Positions 59,661-64,000 of a DNA stretch of 64,000 nt are shown here, piece after piece. How positions within the stretch are numbered: the first letter of the stretch is position 1; each line of letters begins with the position of its first letter. A program made the translations under genes and the position numbers. The DNA is from Linanthus parryae (lineage: Eukaryota; Streptophyta; Magnoliopsida; Ericales; Polemoniaceae). The stretch spans positions 115,952,088 through 116,016,087 of the forward strand of contig JALGPY010000002.1 of NCBI GenBank assembly GCA_023055425.1, read 5' to 3'. The notes under the pieces are model-generated. The model was not told the DNA's origin, searched no databases, and worked only from the letters and a program-made list of their open reading frames with translations.

Positions 59661-61201
59661 TGATGCGCAAACTAACGTGCTGTCGCAAGTGTACGAATCT
59701 TGTAATACCGGGTGTAATTAGACTCGGGTGATCGTTCCCACGAGGACTATTTCGGGTTTACTCACGTTGTCAGTTTTGGTTAACCGAGTGTAGTAACAAG
59801 GAGGAGTAGGTTGTGATTGCAGTTACTAAACTAAAACAGAAATTAAAAATGTAAACGTAAATATTTTTTGTGACGTTTTCTGAAATAAGTTGAATCAGTT
59901 GTTACAATAATAGATGAGAACTAGGCTCCAGGATCCCCTAGGGTTTCTACAGATTTCAGTTTTACGCTCGATTATGAAAACACTCAGCAGTTTCGATATC
60001 TGTGCAACGTACCAGTTGTGCAGTGACTTTTCAGATTCCACACGTAATCCCGATCCTGCAGACTTTCGGATTCTTGTTAAGCTTCCTAAATTTTCAGTCT
60101 CGGTCTAAGCCTGTTAGGGTTTCTAACCTTTCCGAATGGCCCGGGTCAAATTCTCTAACAGTTGGTCTCACGTTTTTCAATGCTAGCCCTATCTCCCTTT
60201 CTCTGGTCGGTCTATCAGGGTAAGGTACTAAATCCTGACTTTTCTTCCTAACCCTAACTTGACGTTTTCACCTACAAGCTCGGGTCTATAGCACTCCTGG
60301 GTGATCAATCCTATCATGCATATACGATAATAGTCAAAGTCAGAATAACAGATACAACTTGCTGAATTAAGATAACAATCATGAATCCATAAACGGAGTA
60401 GTCATAAAATCTGGATATGAAACCCTAGGTTCACCGAGAACCTAGGTAAGAAGTTTAGCTACGACTAGACATAATACAAAACGCAGTTTCTGAATATAAA
60501 GAGAGAAAACGAAATCAAACTAAGTCTTCGAATCTCGAATCGCGCTTCCGTGCTCTCCGTGAATGCTCTGTCTTGCCCTTCGGTTGTGCTGAGAATTGTG
60601 TTGTGTCTTCAAAACGAGCCTGGACGAGTCTTTAAATAGTGTTGTTTTCCCTGAAACGCGTGCGCCCGAAATTACGGAATCTGCCATCGGTCCACCGTCT
60701 TTGACCCAAAAAGTCAAACTGGCTGCGTATATACGCAGGGTTGCGTATATACGCAACCAGTGCCAATTCTCCTCCTCCCCATCTCCCTCCCTGCCTGCGT
60801 GGAGATGTGGGCCCTGCTTGGTCCTTTGGTGGGCCTGGTTGGGTCCCCTGGGTCCCACTCTTCTGCCTGACACTCCCAGTTTGCCTCCTTCGGTGTTCTC
60901 TTGCTTTTCCGTGTTCCCGTCTTGACCCGGTCTTGTGCACGTTTCCCGAGACGGTCCCGGCTTGGTCCCGGCACGCTTCCCGATGCACCTTCCGAACCTG
61001 TTCCTGAAAAGGCAACACGAACGAATACCCGCGATCATATCCCAATATAGCAATAAATAAGCAGAAATTCAGGAAGTCCAAATAAACGTCTCGTTCTAGA
61101 TTCCCGAGGCATTCTAAGGCATTTTCCGGCAAAAACCGCTATTTCCGACACAAACTCTCGTGAAATCAGGCTAAAAGATAACCCCTAATTGGGCGTTATT
61201 A
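59661..61201 (-). repeat. 5' LTR of Athila element A
   Basis: 1541 bp. On - it begins TAATAACGCCC (B has TGATAACGCCC) and ends GCGCATCA. Two palindrome units (60724, 60743) and one copy of the 52-bp block, against six to seven units and two copies in B. Confidence 0.9.
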
Positions 61202-62353
61202 GTTGCTGGTGTTGATATGAGGATAAATCATAAAGTGTTTGCCAAAGTGTTGGGTATACCTATGAAATACAAATTCCATGAACATCCTGAGAGGAAGGAG
61301 TGTTTGGAAAAGAATAAGTATATGTTTCTCTTAGAGGATACACCAACTGGACCTAAGTAATTAACACATTCTGTGTCGAATTGTGAAGCCAAAATTCTCT
61401 TCTCTATCATCATGAGATGTGGTGTGCATAGAGAACATTCAAGGGAGTTAGTGACTGATAGGGTGTTGATTCTTAAGTTTTTGATCTGTCATGACTTTGA
61501 CATAGATCTTCCTAGTGTGATCATGGAGCATATGGTATATTGTGGGACTAGGACAACAAATCACTCACTTCTTTATGCAAATTTATTGCCTTTAATCTTT
61601 GAGTACTTTGGAATTTCTGTGAAGAATGAGGAGAAGATTACTGGTGATTTTGGTTTGGTTGATGAAATTTCTCTCCAAATTATTGGAATTATTCAGACTG
61701 AAAAAGGTAGTTGGAAGTTTAACTTAGAATTGTCTGCTGCTGAGATAGAAGAGTTTCATTAAGCCTAAGGCTGCAACCACACCAAAGGCTTCAACAAAAT
61801 TGGATTTTTCCCAGATTATTGACAAAGTTGAGGTTTTGGAAGATGGTATTGAAGACTAAGGCAAGGTCTATTTGATTTTTCTAGTGAGTTTGGGATGTTC
61901 AAAGGCTTGATTAAAATAAAGTTGGATGTGATCATTAAGGGTTTGAAATTGGAGAAGATACCATATGATGGTAGTAGAGAAGAAAGTATTGATTCTGATG
62001 AGATAATTGGGGAAGTTCTGAAGAAACAGAAGAAGAAAGTTCCCGTGGGTTTAACTTCAAAGGATCCGTTTGAACAAACTGATGATGAAGCTGGTGGTGA
62101 TGACATTGCTGAGGAAATGGCTGAAGAAACTGTTGAGAAGGTTGCTGAGAAAGTTGATGAGGTAATAGCTGAAGTGGTAGCTAATGTTGAAACTGAACAT
62201 GCTGAGGAACAGACTGGGGATGAAGAACATTTAGATGAGGAAGGATCAGAAGAAGAGGAACCAGAGGAAGCCGAAGCTGAAAAAGGTAAAGGCAAAGGAA
62301 AAAGCAAGATCAAGGGAGGAAAGAAGACAACCAAAAAGGATGTTGCAGAATGA

Positions 62354-62779
62354 GTCCCAAAGCCTTGAATCCTTCTTTCTCTTCTTTCTGTCTATTTATT
62401 TGTTTCTCTCTCTTTAAGCCTTGAATTTAGTTTAATATGTTTTAAAGTTTTTTTACAGAAACTCTGGGTATGATCCTACATTTCTTCTACTCTTTTGATG
62501 AAAGTCAAAAAGGGGGAGAAGATTATGTGTTTACCTGTTTCTAGTTTTAGGTTTTCTGAATAAATTCTATATATTTGTAATAATTTTTGGATGTTGTAGG
62601 TGTATTCCTAGTTTTTATTTACAATATTAGGTATGGTTTATCAGTGTTATATGATATGTGATATGTGCTAAGTTATTTATAACAGTTTTTATTTTTATCC
62701 TGTTAGTTTGATAATGGCTTGAGTCGCAGGGTATTTTGGACGCAATAATATTTGTTTTCTCTTTCATTAAGGGAGAAAT
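62354..62779 (+). other. Copia 3' non-coding region and PPT
   Basis: AAAAAGGGGGAGAAG at about 62507-62521 is a SIRE-style purine tract; a second, AAGGGAGAAAT (62769-62779), directly precedes the 3' LTR start TGATAATTC at 62780. Confidence 0.7.
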
Positions 62780-62814
62780 TGATAATTCAATTTCATTTAA
62801 TTGAATATGTGTAC
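62780..62814 (+). repeat. First 35 bp of the SIRE copia 3' LTR
   Basis: TGATAATTCAATTTCATT and onward matches the 5' LTR start at 24612 and then stops at the Angela-like LTR. The rest is beyond the window. Confidence 0.8.
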
Positions 62815-64000
62815 TATTGGAAATATGCCCTAGAGGCAATCTATTTCTTGTGACATTTATGGATTTACGATTCATTATGTTAGAGATATAGAGTTATGTT
62901 AACATGAATGAAGTCCTTAGAATATAAATGTTATATTCTTAAATATCCCTAGTAGATTATATTGATTAACATGACAATCAACTATAGACTAGTATGGGGT
63001 TGAATTGATATGGAGATATCACGATCCAACACATGGGTATGCATCAGGAGTAATAGCATACTGGATTGACCCATGACGAGAAGGCTACATACGGGTTATG
63101 TAAAGTCACAAGTTCTTCTCGTAGTGACAACGGTATTGTCATCCTTAGACTTGAAGTCACTATATCATCTAGTTGTGGAATATTGTGTTTTAGTAGCGTC
63201 AAACGCTACACCGTGACTGGGTAGTCATAAAGGCGCGCATCAGACCCAATATGAAGCAATCTTAGAGATCGTAGTGATGTGGATAGAATTTGGCCCTCCC
63301 ACATAACGACAGCAAATATCTGTGGTCACTCGAGGGATAGTGCTTCTAGACTTTCTGGCCAGACTCAGATAAATCAATATGGAATATTGATGTTATCTGC
63401 ATGGATAAGGCTATTCCCAAGATCGAGAAACTATGGATTGGATATACGAGTGTCACTTGTATGTCTCGTGTCCAGTCTGGATATAGAGACAAAGGGATGA
63501 GACAATACTTGCACAAGGTTTGTCAGATGACAGTTTCTATTAGTTGGGTGGAATGGATGTGTTGCTAGACACCGCTCCACGTTAGTAAATAGTTACTACC
63601 AACTAAGTAGAAACCTATGGTGTCACACGCCATATGGATTGAACTAGACTTGGGAATTAATTAATGTGATAAAGTAATTAGAATGATCAAAACGCAACCA
63701 CTTGCAAACTTAGTAGGACTAATTTTTAAGGTGGACTAGTCCATGTATATACATTATTAGGATTTTCCAAGATGGACTAATTCATGTAAAGACATGATCA
63801 GGACTAGTTTGCAAAGGGGACTAATCTTTACATGAGTAGGATTAGGAGAGGGGTTCTTTATGTAGTAGGACAAGGAGTTGTTGGATTATATAAAGGACAC
63901 TCCTACCTTATTTTCTCTACACATCTACATACTAGAGTAGGCAAGAATAAAGCAAGGAGAGATAAAGCAGCAAAAGGAGGCCGAACCGCCCTTTGCCGCC
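62815..64000 (+). mobile_element. Angela-like copia LTR, cut by the window end
   Basis: Begins TATTGGAAATATGCCCTAG, close to the canonical TGTTGGAAATATGCC start of Angela-type LTRs. It is collinear with the - strand copy at 21987-23006. TATA-like TTATATAAAGG at about 63893. The sequence after it (TTTTCTCTACACATC...) is the likely transcription start and R region. Whether an internal domain follows is not visible. Confidence 0.75.

Larger units (their letters stand above)
38893..61201 (-). mobile_element. Athila-type Ty3-gypsy element A, decayed, split by element B
   Basis: Target duplication GTTGC at 38888-38892 and 61202-61206. Sense is -: 5' LTR 61201-59661, PBS 59654-59637, gag from 59514, cut at 57168/43312 by element B (43317-57162), pol to 40261, post-pol sequence to about 39520, then a truncated 3' LTR (39513-38893). 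The env-like region, the PPT and about 0.9 kb of 3' LTR are deleted. Several nonsense changes and frameshifts, and the LTR starts TA instead of TG. Clearly older than B. Confidence 0.9.
38179..62353 (+). pseudogene. SIRE env-like third ORF, interrupted by the Athila insertion (38893-61206)
   Basis: ATG at 38179. The first part (to 38887) is very Lys/Glu-rich with stops, then a more globular region (about 38640-38887). The frame is cut by the 22.3-kb insertion and resumes at 61202 with VAGVDMRINHKVFAKVLGIP, the segment seen in plant 'putative transposon protein' domains. A stop lies at 61358-61360, then an open piece to 61762 (NHSLLYANLLPLIFEYFGIS) and a very acidic, then Lys-rich C-terminus at 61895-62353. 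It is called env-like by position only; I see no clear signal peptide or fusion peptide. Inactive. Confidence 0.72.

Overview
This is nuclear DNA of a flowering plant, most likely a eudicot. It carries a spliced NAD(P)H:quinone oxidoreductase-like gene whose exon-encoded residues closely resemble the Arabidopsis family member At3g56460 as I remember it. Almost everything else is plant transposable elements: LINEs, hAT, SIRE/Maximus-type Ty1-copia, Athila-type and Tekay-type Ty3-gypsy, Stowaway-like MITEs. There is no bacterial, organellar, rRNA, tRNA or CRISPR signal. The species cannot be named from the sequence.

Region 1 (1-11.6 kb): the 3' five exons of the oxidoreductase gene lie on the + strand (about 1559-10018). 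Its introns hold decayed LINE-type reverse transcriptase relics and, in the last intron, a complete hAT transposon (6425-9795). That transposon has a 713-codon open transposase frame, perfect 16-bp TIRs and a perfect 8-bp target duplication. A small MITE-like element opens the window (1-347).

Region 2 (11.6-24.6 kb): a nearly full-length LINE on the - strand (11652-17260), a second decayed LINE on + (17405-19366), a 5' piece of a TORTIFOLIA1/SPIRAL2-like gene (19380-19722), a lone gypsy-type LTR (19723-21986), a truncated copia LTR on - (21987-23006) and a Stowaway-like MITE (23133-23392).

Region 3 (24.6-62.8 kb): one SIRE-type copia element on + (LTR, PBS, gag, pol, env-like ORF, PPT, start of 3' LTR) cut three times. 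(a) A 6.5-kb Tekay-derived element with 3-kb LTRs and only 421 bp of interior lies in pol, flanked by CATAC. (b) A 22.3-kb insertion lies in the env-like ORF, flanked by GTTGC; this is a decayed Athila-type element on - (element A) which is itself split by a younger, nearly intact Athila-type element on + (element B, 43317-57162, flanked by TCCAT). (c) Another copia LTR (62815-64000) has cut the 3' LTR of the SIRE element 35 bp after its start and runs out of the window.

Order of events inferred from nesting: SIRE copia first, then the Tekay-derived element and Athila A, then Athila B into A. The strongest unexplained signals are two dispersed short palindromes, each confined to one element family: GCGTATATACGC in Athila LTRs and UTRs, and CAAAGCTTTG in the copia element, where it even lies in coding sequence. 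I see no gene cluster suggesting a new defence or metabolic system.
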